A program made the position numbers and the translations under genes. Of a DNA stretch of 23,131 nt, positions 6,714 through 14,682 are shown piece after piece. Each line of letters opens with the position of its first letter. Within the stretch, counting starts at the first letter, position 1. The notes beneath the pieces were generated by a model. That model did no database searches, was not told where the DNA came from, and saw nothing but the letters and a program-made list of their open reading frames with translations. Source of the DNA: Chloroflexota bacterium (GTDB taxonomy: Bacteria; Chloroflexota; Limnocylindria; QHBO01); the NCBI GenBank assembly GCA_024636135.1, contig JAGXHP010000089.1, positions 1 to 23,131 on the forward strand. The letters are read 5' to 3'.

Positions 6714-8474
6714 ATGGGTTTCGAGGGCTGGCTGACACTCCTGATCGTCATCGCACTCGTGGTCGCGCTGGCGCGCGAAATGGCCCCTCCGGCATTCATG
6801 ATCCTCGTCGCGACGATCCTGCTGCTTCTCGTCGGGGTGATCGACGCCGACGAGGCATTTGCCGGGTTCAGCAACGAGGCGCCGATCGTCGTTGCGGCGC
6901 TCCTGATCTTTGCCCGAGCCGCAGACATCTCCGGACTTCTCCCGCCGCTGCTCGATCGGTTCCTGGGGCGGGTCCCGGGGGAGCGGGGTCTCCTGGCGCG
7001 GATCACGTACCCCATCACCCTGGCGTCGGGCTTCCTGAACAACACGACCCTCGTTGCGATGGCCATTCCCGCCACGATTGATCTGTGCAACCGACGCGGG
7101 CTCTCGCCTTCCCGCTTCCTCATGCCGATCTCGTACGCGGCGGTGCTGGGTGGCGTCACGACGACGATCGGCACGTCGACGAACCTCACGGTCTCGGGTC
7201 TCCTTCGCGAACAGGGTCTTCCGCCCTTTGGCCTCTTCGAGATCACGCCGGTGGGGCTGCCGATCGCCCTGGTCGGGACGACGGTTCTCGTGCTCTTGAC
7301 GAACCGGCTCCTTCCGGATCGGTCGAGCGGCGAACAGGCGCCGGCCAACGAACGGGACTTCACCGTCTCGATGCTCGTCCAGCGAGATGGACCGCTGGTG
7401 GGCCGCACCGTCGAGAGCGTCGGCCTTCGGCAGCTCGAGGGCGTGTACCTCGTGGCCATCGAGCGGGACGGCGAACGAATCGCGCCGGTGAGCCCAGCCA
7501 CCGAGCTCCACTCCCGCGATCTCCTGATGTTCGTCGGGCGCGTGGACCAGATCGTTGACCTGCAGCGCATGCGCGGTCTCCTTTCCACGCAACGGCGACA
7601 GATCAAGCAGCTGGAGGGTGACCGGCATACGTTTCACGAGGTCGTGGTGGGCGACGGCTTCAACGGCCAGACGCTCCGTGACCTCGGGTTCCGCGCCCGC
7701 TACGGGGCGGCGGTCCTTGCCATGCATCGGGCCGGTCATCGCATCCCGGGCAAGCTCGGCGAGGTCCCGCTGCGCATGGGCGACACGCTCCTGGTGCTCG
7801 CTGACGAGGGATTCCGTGAGCGCTATCGGAACTCGGGCGACTTCCTGGTCATTGCACCGCTTCGGGGCATTTCACCGACCCAGCCGCGGAAGGCGAAGCG
7901 GGTTGGGCTGATCGGCCTCGGGTTCGTCGTGGCGACGGGCTTCGGCATTGTCTCCATCCTCCAGGGCGCCCTGCTGGTCGCCCTCCTGCTTCTCGCGGTT
8001 CGAGGGCTTACGCTGCGCCAGGCGCGGGACGCCATCGATCTGAACATCGTCGTGCTCATCGCCGCCGCATTCGGCCTCGGCGCAGCGGTCGACAATTCGG
8101 GCCTCGGTCGTGCCGTCGCGGACATCCTGCTCGGCGTGTTCTTGCCACTCGGCCTCGTGGGCGCGCTGGCCGGTGTCCTGCTGGCGACGATGGCAATCAC
8201 CGAGCTCATCAGCAATAACGCCGCCGCCGTGCTCCTGTTTCCCGTCGCGACGGCGACGGCGGCCGCCACGGGAACTGACCCGCGTCCATTCATCGTGGCC
8301 GTGACCCTGGGCGCAAGTCTTTCATTCCTCACGCCGCTGGGGTACCAGACGAACCTCATGGTGTACGGCATTGGTCAGTACCGGTTCAGTGACTTCGCAC
8401 GCCTTGGCATTCCGCTGAACCTCGTCTCCGTCGCGCTCAGTCTCGCTCTGATCCCGATCTTCTTCCCGTTCTGA
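6714..8474 (+). CDS. SLC13/DASS-type anion permease with two TrkA-C (RCK_C) domains
   Basis: From the ATG at 6714 (AGAGGA 3 nt upstream; in-frame GTG 6702 is an alternative) the protein has 586 residues. The two inverted-repeat halves of the SLC13 fold are visible. The N-terminal half has SGFLNNTT (105-112) and GTSTNL (153-158). The C-terminal half has ELISNNAAAV (497-505) and YQTNL (544-548). Between them, residues about 212-285 and 300-383 form two soluble RCK_C domains. This architecture occurs in bacterial and algal Na+/sulfate-type transporters and in uncharacterised permeases. Substrate cannot be read from sequence, but sulfate would suit the adjacent sulfotransferases. The 86-nt gap to the divergent DHH gene must hold both promoters; a weak TTGGTG...TAGCCG pair is seen at 6672-6699. 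Confidence 0.87.
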   Translation: MGFEGWLTLLIVIALVVALAREMAPPAFMILVATILLLLVGVIDADEAFAGFSNEAPIVVAALLIFARAADISGLLPPLLDRFLGRVPGERGLLARITYPITLASGFLNNTTLVAMAIPATIDLCNRRGLSPSRFLMPISYAAVLGGVTTTIGTSTNLTVSGLLREQGLPPFGLFEITPVGLPIALVGTTVLVLLTNRLLPDRSSGEQAPANERDFTVSMLVQRDGPLVGRTVESVGLRQLEGVYLVAIERDGERIAPVSPATELHSRDLLMFVGRVDQIVDLQRMRGLLSTQRRQIKQLEGDRHTFHEVVVGDGFNGQTLRDLGFRARYGAAVLAMHRAGHRIPGKLGEVPLRMGDTLLVLADEGFRERYRNSGDFLVIAPLRGISPTQPRKAKRVGLIGLGFVVATGFGIVSILQGALLVALLLLAVRGLTLRQARDAIDLNIVVLIAAAFGLGAAVDNSGLGRAVADILLGVFLPLGLVGALAGVLLATMAITELISNNAAAVLLFPVATATAAATGTDPRPFIVAVTLGASLSFLTPLGYQTNLMVYGIGQYRFSDFARLGIPLNLVSVALSLALIPIFFPF

Positions 8475-8538
8475 GCAGGTCAATCGGCACATCGTTGCGG
8501 GCAGGCACCGCATGACGTCCGTTACCCCTTGCGCTAGT

Positions 8539-8598
8539 ACTTCCGTTCAGCGACCATACGGAAGTTCTTATCGGTCGCTTACCAATGTCTTATTGGTG
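8539..8598 (+). promoter_or_regulatory. Interleaved inverted repeats in the leader of the polysaccharide cluster
   Basis: In the 182-nt gap before the first polysaccharide gene, two perfect 7-bp inverted repeats interlock: ACTTCCG (8539) with CGGAAGT (8559), and AGCGACC (8549) with GGTCGCT (8573). As RNA these would form an H-type pseudoknot. A third 6-bp hairpin follows directly: ACCAAT (8581) with ATTGGT (8592), loop GTCTT. The region also contains the near-repeat TCTTATCGGTCG / TCTTATTGGTGG. It could be a structured mRNA leader, or operator sites for a dimeric regulator. No known riboswitch class was recognised. The rest of the gap shows nothing else clear. Confidence 0.4.
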
Positions 8599-8656
8599 GT
8601 GACACTCTCGCAAAGAGAGGCGGGTGCCCCGCTTCTCAGAAGTCCCAGGGGTGGAC

Positions 8657-9373
8657 ATGACCTCTATTCGCCGTGCGCGCCTCGCGCCGCCAACCAAGCG
8701 TGTCGTGGCGCGGCACCCGGTCGACCTTGATCGACCGGCAGCGCTCACTTCCGTCACCAAGCGCGTGCTCGACATCGCGCTCGCAATCTTCCTGCTCATT
8801 CTGAGCAGTCCGATCTGGATCGTCGCGATCGCCACGATCAAGCTGGCTTCGCCCGGTCCTGTCCTGTTTCGACAGAGGCGAATCGGCCTCGACGGCGAAG
8901 CATTCACCTGCCTGAAGTTCCGGACGATGCACCACGGGGCATCGGAGGATGTTCACAAGCGGCTCGTCACCGGGATGATCCGGCAGCGAAAGACGTCGAC
9001 CGCCGGAGCTGCTCGTCCCTTCAAGCTTGATGGCGACAAGCGCATCATCTCCGCCGTTCGTTGGTTGCGAGGGACGTCGCTCGACGAGGTCCCGCAGCTC
9101 ATCAACGTGCTCCGAGGAGATATGTCGATCGTTGGCCCGCGGCCGCCACTTCCCTACGAGGTGGCGCAGTACGAGGACTGGCAGAAGGAACGCCTGAGTG
9201 TCCGCCCGGGAATCACGGGACTCTGGCAGGTTTCGGGACGCAATCGCATGACCTACAACGAGATGTGCAGCATGGATGTCAAGTACATCCGAACGTGGAG
9301 CATCTCCACGGATCTCATGATCATCATCAGCACGCCATGGGTCATGTTCATCGACCACGGGGGAGCATCGTGA
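8657..9373 (+). CDS. Initiating phosphoglycosyl transferase (bacterial sugar transferase family)
   Basis: A 238-residue monotopic phosphoglycosyl transferase that would move a sugar-1-phosphate from a UDP-sugar to undecaprenyl phosphate at the inner membrane, the first step of repeat-unit assembly. It is the short form: a basic N-terminal region, a single re-entrant hydrophobic helix (about 38-62), then SPGPVLF and the catalytic core. The signature LKFRTM (86-91), the SLDEVPQ box with the catalytic D143-E144 pair, the VGPRPP uridine-site motif (159-164) and RPGITGLW (183-190) are all intact. It lacks the large N-terminal membrane domain of WcaJ/WbaP. I chose the ATG at 8657 (AGGGG upstream); the in-frame GTG at 8624 behind AGAGAGG is a real alternative. 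Its stop overlaps the next start (GTGA). Confidence 0.93.
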   Translation: MTSIRRARLAPPTKRVVARHPVDLDRPAALTSVTKRVLDIALAIFLLILSSPIWIVAIATIKLASPGPVLFRQRRIGLDGEAFTCLKFRTMHHGASEDVHKRLVTGMIRQRKTSTAGAARPFKLDGDKRIISAVRWLRGTSLDEVPQLINVLRGDMSIVGPRPPLPYEVAQYEDWQKERLSVRPGITGLWQVSGRNRMTYNEMCSMDVKYIRTWSISTDLMIIISTPWVMFIDHGGAS

Positions 9374-10482
9374 AGAAGCATGTGGGAGTCGGCATTATCG
9401 GCTGTGGCTACTGGGGGCCGAACCTGGTCCGTAACTTCGCGCGCCAGGATCAGGGGAGCGTCGTTGCTGTCTGCGACGCTCAGCTCGAGAGAGCTGAGCG
9501 GGCTGGAGCCGGTACGGGCGCCGAGCTGATCACCACGGATTCGTCGCGGCTGATCGCCCGTCCCGATGTGGATCTGGTGGTCGTGGCCACCCCTTCCCGG
9601 ACGCACTATCGCCTGGCGCGCGAGGCGATTGCGGCGGGCAAGCACGTGCTGATCATGAAGCCGATGACGACGCGCGTCGACGAGGCGGAGGAGCTTGTCA
9701 CTCTTGCCCAGGCGAACGGCGTGCTCCTCGCCGTCGACCACACGTTCGTTTACACCGGCGCTGTGCGAAAGATGCGCTCCATGGTCGAATCGGGAGAGCT
9801 CGGCGACATCTACTATTTGGACAGCGTTCGAATCAACCTTGGACTGTTTCAGTCTGACGTCAACGTGATCTGGGACCTCGCTCCACACGACATCAGCATT
9901 ATCGATTACGTGTTGGGCGGTCGGATCCCCGACGAAGTCAGCGCGATCGGTGCCGCGCACGCCGGCAGCCGCCACGAGAACATCGCATACGTGACGATGA
10001 AGTACGGCCCGAACGTCCTTGCCCACGTGCACGTGAACTGGCTGGCGCCGGCGAAGGTTCGCCGGACGATCGTCGGCGGGTCGCGCAAAATGCTCATCTA
10101 CGACGACGTGCAGCCATCCGAGAAGCTGCTGGTATACGACCGCGGAGTGACGATTGCGCCGTGGGAAGACCCCGAGGCCGTTTACAGCTCGCAGATGGTT
10201 AGCTACCGATCGGGCGATATGCACGCTCCCCGGTTGGACGACCGCGAGGCTCTCTCCGTCGAGGCGGACGAGCTCATCGCGGCCATCCTGTACGGCGGTA
10301 GTGTCGCCGCTGATGGTGCGTCGGGCCTACGAGCCGTTCGCATCTTGGACGCGGCGGAGCGGTCGGTCCGCGACGGAGGTCGTCCCGTAATGCTGCTCAC
10401 CCCGGAACAGGTTACTGCCGCGATCCCGATTGTGCCTGCGGACCCCGTGGACCGCGTGGCACGGCTGAACGCCCGGACCTGA
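9370..10482 (+). CDS. Gfo/Idh/MocA-family sugar-nucleotide oxidoreductase
   Basis: A 370-residue NAD(P)-dependent oxidoreductase. The Rossmann fingerprint GCGYWG is at 11-16, an acidic residue (D36) ends the second strand as expected for NAD, and WDLAPHD (168-174) carries the conserved active-site His at 173. The segment NLGLFQSDVNVIWDLAPHD resembles oxidoreductases of the WlbA/WbpB type, which oxidise C3 of UDP-N-acetylglucosaminuronate, but the exact substrate is uncertain. The usual EKP motif reads MKP (96-98): the catalytic Lys 97 is kept and the Glu is replaced by Met. The GTG start overlaps the stop of the phosphoglycosyl transferase, so the two are coupled. No dedicated aminotransferase or acetyltransferase follows in the window. 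Confidence 0.88.
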   Translation: MKKHVGVGIIGCGYWGPNLVRNFARQDQGSVVAVCDAQLERAERAGAGTGAELITTDSSRLIARPDVDLVVVATPSRTHYRLAREAIAAGKHVLIMKPMTTRVDEAEELVTLAQANGVLLAVDHTFVYTGAVRKMRSMVESGELGDIYYLDSVRINLGLFQSDVNVIWDLAPHDISIIDYVLGGRIPDEVSAIGAAHAGSRHENIAYVTMKYGPNVLAHVHVNWLAPAKVRRTIVGGSRKMLIYDDVQPSEKLLVYDRGVTIAPWEDPEAVYSSQMVSYRSGDMHAPRLDDREALSVEADELIAAILYGGSVAADGASGLRAVRILDAAERSVRDGGRPVMLLTPEQVTAAIPIVPADPVDRVARLNART

Positions 10483-10566
10483 CGGGCAACTCGTTGCACC
10501 CGCCGGCATGGGGAGGGGTGAAGCACGGTACCATGACGCCGGACACCCCAAATGGAGCCGTAGAGA

Positions 10567-11679
10567 ATGGAAGTTCGGACAATTCTGCACCAGCTCCTGA
10601 GGCGCTGGTGGCTGGTGGTGCCGGTCTTTCTGATCACGCTCGGGTCATCGCTGCTGTTCACCGTCGCGCAGCGTCCAGTCTACGAGTCGACGTCGACGCT
10701 GCTCGTCAAGCCGGCCGGTGCCTTCGAGGACGCGCTCTCCGCAGTCGGGACGCTGAGCCGACAACCGGAGATCGCCGAGACGTATGCGCAGGTGGCGAAC
10801 AGCCGTACCATTCGTCGCGAGGCAGTGGAATCGCTTGACCTCACGTTCCTTGAGCAGAACGACGTTCGGCTCGAAGCCCGGCTGGTCCCGGGCGCGAACG
10901 TCCTGCGGCTGGCGGTGCGCTCATCCGACTCCGTCCTCGCCGAGCGCTACAACGCGGCCATCCACGATGCGCTGGCCCGGTATACCCAGGAGTTGGGTGA
11001 GGCCTTCGAGCTGGTCACCTTGGACGAAGCGAATGTCGCGTCAACCCCCATCGCGCCGAACGTTCCCGCTAACATCGCCTTGGGGTTCGCTGTGAGCGTT
11101 GCCCTTGCGATAGGCGTTGGCATCTCGTCGGAGCTGCTCGCCCCGGGCCCGCGTATCCGCGACAACCTGGTGATGCTGGATGCCGACGGCATCGCCTTCA
11201 GCGCCCCGTTCTTCATGCTCAGGCTGCGCCAGGAGATGAGTCGGACGCGACGGTCGAGTACCACGCTCGTGCTTGCCCTCATGAACATGGATCACGGGGG
11301 CGTCCTTCAAAACGTCGCGCCTCGCGCCCGACACGACGCACTTCGTGCCATCGCCGGGCTCCTCGACCAGCACTTGCGCGTCGAGGACATCAGTGCGCGC
11401 ATCGGCCCGGACCTGTTTGCGCTCCTGCTGCCGGATACGTCCGAAGCGGATGCGGTGGCCATGGTGGAGGGTCTGCGGCGTCGCATCGGTGTGCCGACCA
11501 TCGAGGTGGAGGGGGGCGGGGACCAGATCCGCGTGCTGCCTGCCGCCGGCCTCGTCGCCTTCGGGCGCCAGGGCGCGAACGCGGACGACCTGCTGGAGCA
11601 GGCGCGCCGCGCACTCCGCGACGCGGAAACCAGCCCGGTCGGAAAGACGCAGGCGTTTTCGACCCTCCGTCCCGCCTGA
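10567..11679 (+). CDS. Wzz-like polysaccharide co-polymerase fused to a degenerate GGDEF domain with an intact RxxD site
   Basis: A 370-residue two-part protein. Residues 1-192 have the Wzz layout: TM helix about 14-33, an extracytoplasmic region, a Pro-rich segment (STPIAPNVP, 159-167), and a second TM helix about 168-191. The cytoplasmic C-terminus (about 211-355) is a GGDEF-type domain. Its signature reads ARIGPDLFALLLP in place of ARYGGDEFAVLLP, so the second Gly and the catalytic acidic residue are gone and cyclase activity is unlikely. R271-V-E-D274 stands exactly five residues before GPDLF, the position of the c-di-GMP-binding I-site in diguanylate cyclases. Such degenerate domains (PelD is the known example) act as c-di-GMP receptors. 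No BY-kinase domain is attached. GGAG lies 9 nt before the ATG; the flippase gene follows after 8 nt. Confidence 0.85.
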   Translation: MEVRTILHQLLRRWWLVVPVFLITLGSSLLFTVAQRPVYESTSTLLVKPAGAFEDALSAVGTLSRQPEIAETYAQVANSRTIRREAVESLDLTFLEQNDVRLEARLVPGANVLRLAVRSSDSVLAERYNAAIHDALARYTQELGEAFELVTLDEANVASTPIAPNVPANIALGFAVSVALAIGVGISSELLAPGPRIRDNLVMLDADGIAFSAPFFMLRLRQEMSRTRRSSTTLVLALMNMDHGGVLQNVAPRARHDALRAIAGLLDQHLRVEDISARIGPDLFALLLPDTSEADAVAMVEGLRRRIGVPTIEVEGGGDQIRVLPAAGLVAFGRQGANADDLLEQARRALRDAETSPVGKTQAFSTLRPA

Positions 11680-11687
11680 GCGAGCCA

Positions 11688-13241
11688 ATGGCCCAGGACG
11701 ACCTGGTCTTGGCCGCCAAGGGCGGTGGGATCGTATTCCTCGGCCGCGTGTTCGCATGGGGCAGCCGCTTCGCGATGGCGGTCCTGGTTGCGCGCACGCT
11801 CGGCGCGGCCGAGTACGGGCTGTACAACCTGGCCATTGCCGGCGCAACGATCGTGAGTGCGTTCGCGATCGTCGGGCTCGACGCGGCGCTCGTCAGGTAC
11901 TGCGCGGTGTTTGCGGGCCGCCGGGATTGGGCCGGACTGCGTGGTGCCCTGCAACTCGCGGTAGGCATCCCCGCGGTCCTCGCGGTCCTCCTCGCCCTCG
12001 CGGTCGTCGCTCTCGCCGAGCCCATCGCCCACGCCGTGTTCCGCGAGCCCGACCTGGCTCCCCTCATTCGACTGGCCGGGATCTTCATCCCGGCGCTGAT
12101 TCTCAACCAGCTCTTGGCCGCCGCGCTCCAGGGGCTCAAGCGGATCCAGTGGGCTGTGATCGCCGAGCAATTCGCCCAACAGGTTCTCCGCTTCGGGTTC
12201 GTCCTCGCGTTCCTCCTGTTCGGGCTTTCGGCCTACGACGCCATGCTTGCGACCGCGTTGGCTGCCGTTGGAGTCACGATCCTGCTTGGCGCCTTCGTGC
12301 TGCGAGCTCTCCCGGGAGGAACGTTCGAAGCGCCGGCGCGACTCGAGCCTCGCGAGATGCTGGGGTTCTCGCTTCCGGTCTGGCTATCGAACGTCGTTAA
12401 TACCCTCGGCGCGAATCTTCAGACGACACTGCTCGGCGCGCTGGCAACGGTCTCGGCCGTGGGCATCTTCACGATCGCCAACCAGGTAACGCTCCTGGGC
12501 AGCATGTTCCACATGGCGATCGTCGCCGCCTCGATGCCGCTGTTCGCCGGCCTGCATGACCGTGGTGATCATGCCGGGCTCGAGCGGCTGTATCGCACGA
12601 CGTCGAAGTGGACGCTGGCCGCGAACCTTCCCCTCTTTCTCATCCTCGTCGTATTCCCGGAGCAGATCCTCTCGATCTTCGGCTCCGAGTTCCGTGACGG
12701 CGCCGCGGCGCTCGCCATCATGGCGTGGGCAAGTCTCGTGAACGCCGCGACCGGAACATCCGGCGCGATTCTCGACATGACAGGACACACTCGGCTCAAG
12801 CTCCTGAACTCCGGCGTCGCAGTGGGCCTTGGCATTGCCCTGAACGTGCTGCTGATTCCGCGGTTCGAGCTGATCGGCGCGGCGATCGCCGCGGTGGCCA
12901 CTATTGGTACCGTGAACGTCATGCGACTCGTGGAAGTGGGCATCATCCTCCACGTGAGGCCCTACGATCGAAGCTTCCTCAAGCCGATCACCGCCGGGTT
13001 CACCGCGCTCGCTGCCAGCTTGGTCGCGGGGTCAGTCATGGACGCGCCCGCGGGCGTCGAGGCACTCGTCGGCGCTGCTGTAATCGCTTCGGTGTACACG
13101 GCCGTGACCATCCGACTCGGCTTGACCGCCGATGACCGCATGATCGTATCCCGCGCGTGGGCCCGGTTCAGGCGGAGGGATTCCGCGCGGGTTCAGTCCC
13201 GCCCGGACGACGCCCCCCGCATCGCCAAGGCGAAGGGCTGA
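11688..13241 (+). CDS. Wzx-type polysaccharide flippase
   Basis: A 517-residue polytopic membrane protein of the MOP exporter superfamily (oligosaccharide flippase branch). It should turn lipid-linked repeat units from the inner to the outer face of the cytoplasmic membrane. The N-terminus is typical, with a first helix after AKGGGIVFLG and then ARTLGAAEYGLYNLA. About twelve to fourteen hydrophobic segments follow, ending in a basic cytoplasmic tail of roughly 35 residues rich in Arg, Ser and Asp. It starts 8 nt after the Wzz-GGDEF gene and ends 1 nt before the polymerase/ligase gene, so the co-polymerase, flippase and polymerase form one block. Lipid II flippases such as MurJ are less likely given this setting. 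Confidence 0.9.
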   Translation: MAQDDLVLAAKGGGIVFLGRVFAWGSRFAMAVLVARTLGAAEYGLYNLAIAGATIVSAFAIVGLDAALVRYCAVFAGRRDWAGLRGALQLAVGIPAVLAVLLALAVVALAEPIAHAVFREPDLAPLIRLAGIFIPALILNQLLAAALQGLKRIQWAVIAEQFAQQVLRFGFVLAFLLFGLSAYDAMLATALAAVGVTILLGAFVLRALPGGTFEAPARLEPREMLGFSLPVWLSNVVNTLGANLQTTLLGALATVSAVGIFTIANQVTLLGSMFHMAIVAASMPLFAGLHDRGDHAGLERLYRTTSKWTLAANLPLFLILVVFPEQILSIFGSEFRDGAAALAIMAWASLVNAATGTSGAILDMTGHTRLKLLNSGVAVGLGIALNVLLIPRFELIGAAIAAVATIGTVNVMRLVEVGIILHVRPYDRSFLKPITAGFTALAASLVAGSVMDAPAGVEALVGAAVIASVYTAVTIRLGLTADDRMIVSRAWARFRRRDSARVQSRPDDAPRIAKAKG

Positions 13242-13242
13242 G

Positions 13243-14682
13243 ATGTCCCTCGTCACAGCCATCAAGCCCTTCCCTCGCCAGCGTGGCCGCGGGGTGCTCG
13301 CCGGGATCACGGCCATCGGACTCGCTGCGGCCATCCTCGCCGGCCTTGCCATCGGGACCGGCGTGCCGGCGGTCGCCGTTGCGCTTGCCGTCCTGCCATT
13401 CGGCCTGCTGCTGCTCAACTATCCGTTCGCCGCGATCGTGGTGTGGGTGCTGGTGGCTCCTCTGTTCACGCAGGCATCTGACGCGGCCATCTCGAACTGG
13501 ATCCTGCACCGCGGCCTCATTCCCGGCCTGTTGCTGATGGTCACGATCTACCACTTCATGGGCATCCGTCGGTCATGGTTCCGGCTGCACCTCTACGACC
13601 TTGCCCTTGCGGGGTTCATCGCCCTCGGTGTCGTGAACATCCTGCTGCTCAGCGCGAACCCCGAACGCATCCTCGCGGCCTATTTCGACAAGGTGTTCGT
13701 GCCGATTGCCCTGTTCTGGTATGTCCGCGTGATCGGGATCAACGGCCGCGACATCAAGCGTCTCGTGATCGTGGGAGTCGTGGTGATCCTGAGCCAGACC
13801 GCGATCGGCATGCTGAGTTGGGCCGCGCCGTCGCTGCTCCCGGAAGCGTGGCTCGCGCGGGCCGGTGAGCGGACCGCGGGCACGTTCGGTGGACCCGCCC
13901 CGTTCACGATCACCCTGACACTCTTCGCGTTGCTTGCCATTCACATGGCCGGCCAGATCGAGGGTCGTGCCCGGCGTGTTCTCCTTGTCGGAGTGGTGGC
14001 GACCGCGTTCCTCGCGGTCTTCCTGTCACTTTCGAGAGGAAGTTGGCTCGGCACGGGCGTCGCCGTGGCTGGCCTCATCTTCCTCTATCCGCGCATCGTC
14101 GGCTCGGTCGCGGTCGGCGGGATGCTCATATTCGGGCTCCTGGCGGTCGGACCGCTGCAGGAGCAGGTGGCGTACGCCGCTGTTCGGCTCGACACCGAGA
14201 GCACGATCGACGATCGGTTCGTCACCAACGAGGCGTCCATCCGCATGATCGCCGATCGTCCGCTGGAAGGATTCGGATTCCAGAACTTTGAGCGATTCGA
14301 CGAGGCGTACAAGCAACGCGTCGGCGATATTCCGCTCAAGATCGGCGGATCTTCCCACAACACCTATCTCAATCTCGCCGTCGAGATGGGTCTTCCCGCC
14401 GTTGCGCTGTACTTCACGCCCGTCATCGCCCTGGCGCTCGCCACGCTCCGAATGCGACGGCGACTTCCAGCCTCTGGAATGCTCAGCCCACCCATCCTCT
14501 TGGTGTTGTGGCTCGCGATTGCGGATCAGTTTGTCGTCAGCAACTTCCTGGAGATGATTCATGCCTATGCGTGGGGCACCTCGCTCTGGTGGCTTACGCT
14601 CGGCCTGATTGCCGCGGTCATCGATCGGGTTCGCCAGGACTCGGACGGGGCTCGCAGCGCCCGCACCCCGATGGAAGCATGA
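13243..14682 (+). CDS. O-antigen polymerase/ligase family protein (Wzy- or WaaL-like)
   Basis: A 479-residue polytopic membrane protein with about ten to twelve helices and one large external loop near residues 305-375. Family hallmarks are visible: R210 in the segment RTAGTFGGPAPF, the SLSRGSWLG stretch (262-270) at a membrane border, the NEASIRMIADRPLEGFGF segment (329-346), and SSHNTYL with the conserved His at 372 followed by a Gly-Leu-Pro turn. These enzymes use undecaprenyl-linked glycans either to lengthen a chain or to attach it to an acceptor. Next to a flippase and a Wzz-like protein, polymerase (Wzy) is the likelier role; ligase activity is possible. Its stop overlaps the start of the next gene (ATGA). 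Confidence 0.88.
   Translation: MSLVTAIKPFPRQRGRGVLAGITAIGLAAAILAGLAIGTGVPAVAVALAVLPFGLLLLNYPFAAIVVWVLVAPLFTQASDAAISNWILHRGLIPGLLLMVTIYHFMGIRRSWFRLHLYDLALAGFIALGVVNILLLSANPERILAAYFDKVFVPIALFWYVRVIGINGRDIKRLVIVGVVVILSQTAIGMLSWAAPSLLPEAWLARAGERTAGTFGGPAPFTITLTLFALLAIHMAGQIEGRARRVLLVGVVATAFLAVFLSLSRGSWLGTGVAVAGLIFLYPRIVGSVAVGGMLIFGLLAVGPLQEQVAYAAVRLDTESTIDDRFVTNEASIRMIADRPLEGFGFQNFERFDEAYKQRVGDIPLKIGGSSHNTYLNLAVEMGLPAVALYFTPVIALALATLRMRRRLPASGMLSPPILLVLWLAIADQFVVSNFLEMIHAYAWGTSLWWLTLGLIAAVIDRVRQDSDGARSARTPMEA

Noticed and set aside
10484..10500. Small inverted repeat GCAAC/GTTGC after the oxidoreductase gene as a terminator
   Set aside because: A 5-bp stem with a 2-nt loop and no T-run is too weak. 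Transcription probably continues into the Wzz-GGDEF gene.
11200..11630. Active diguanylate cyclase in the Wzz fusion
   Set aside because: The signature is GPDLF, so the second Gly and the catalytic acidic residue are missing. A receptor role fits better.
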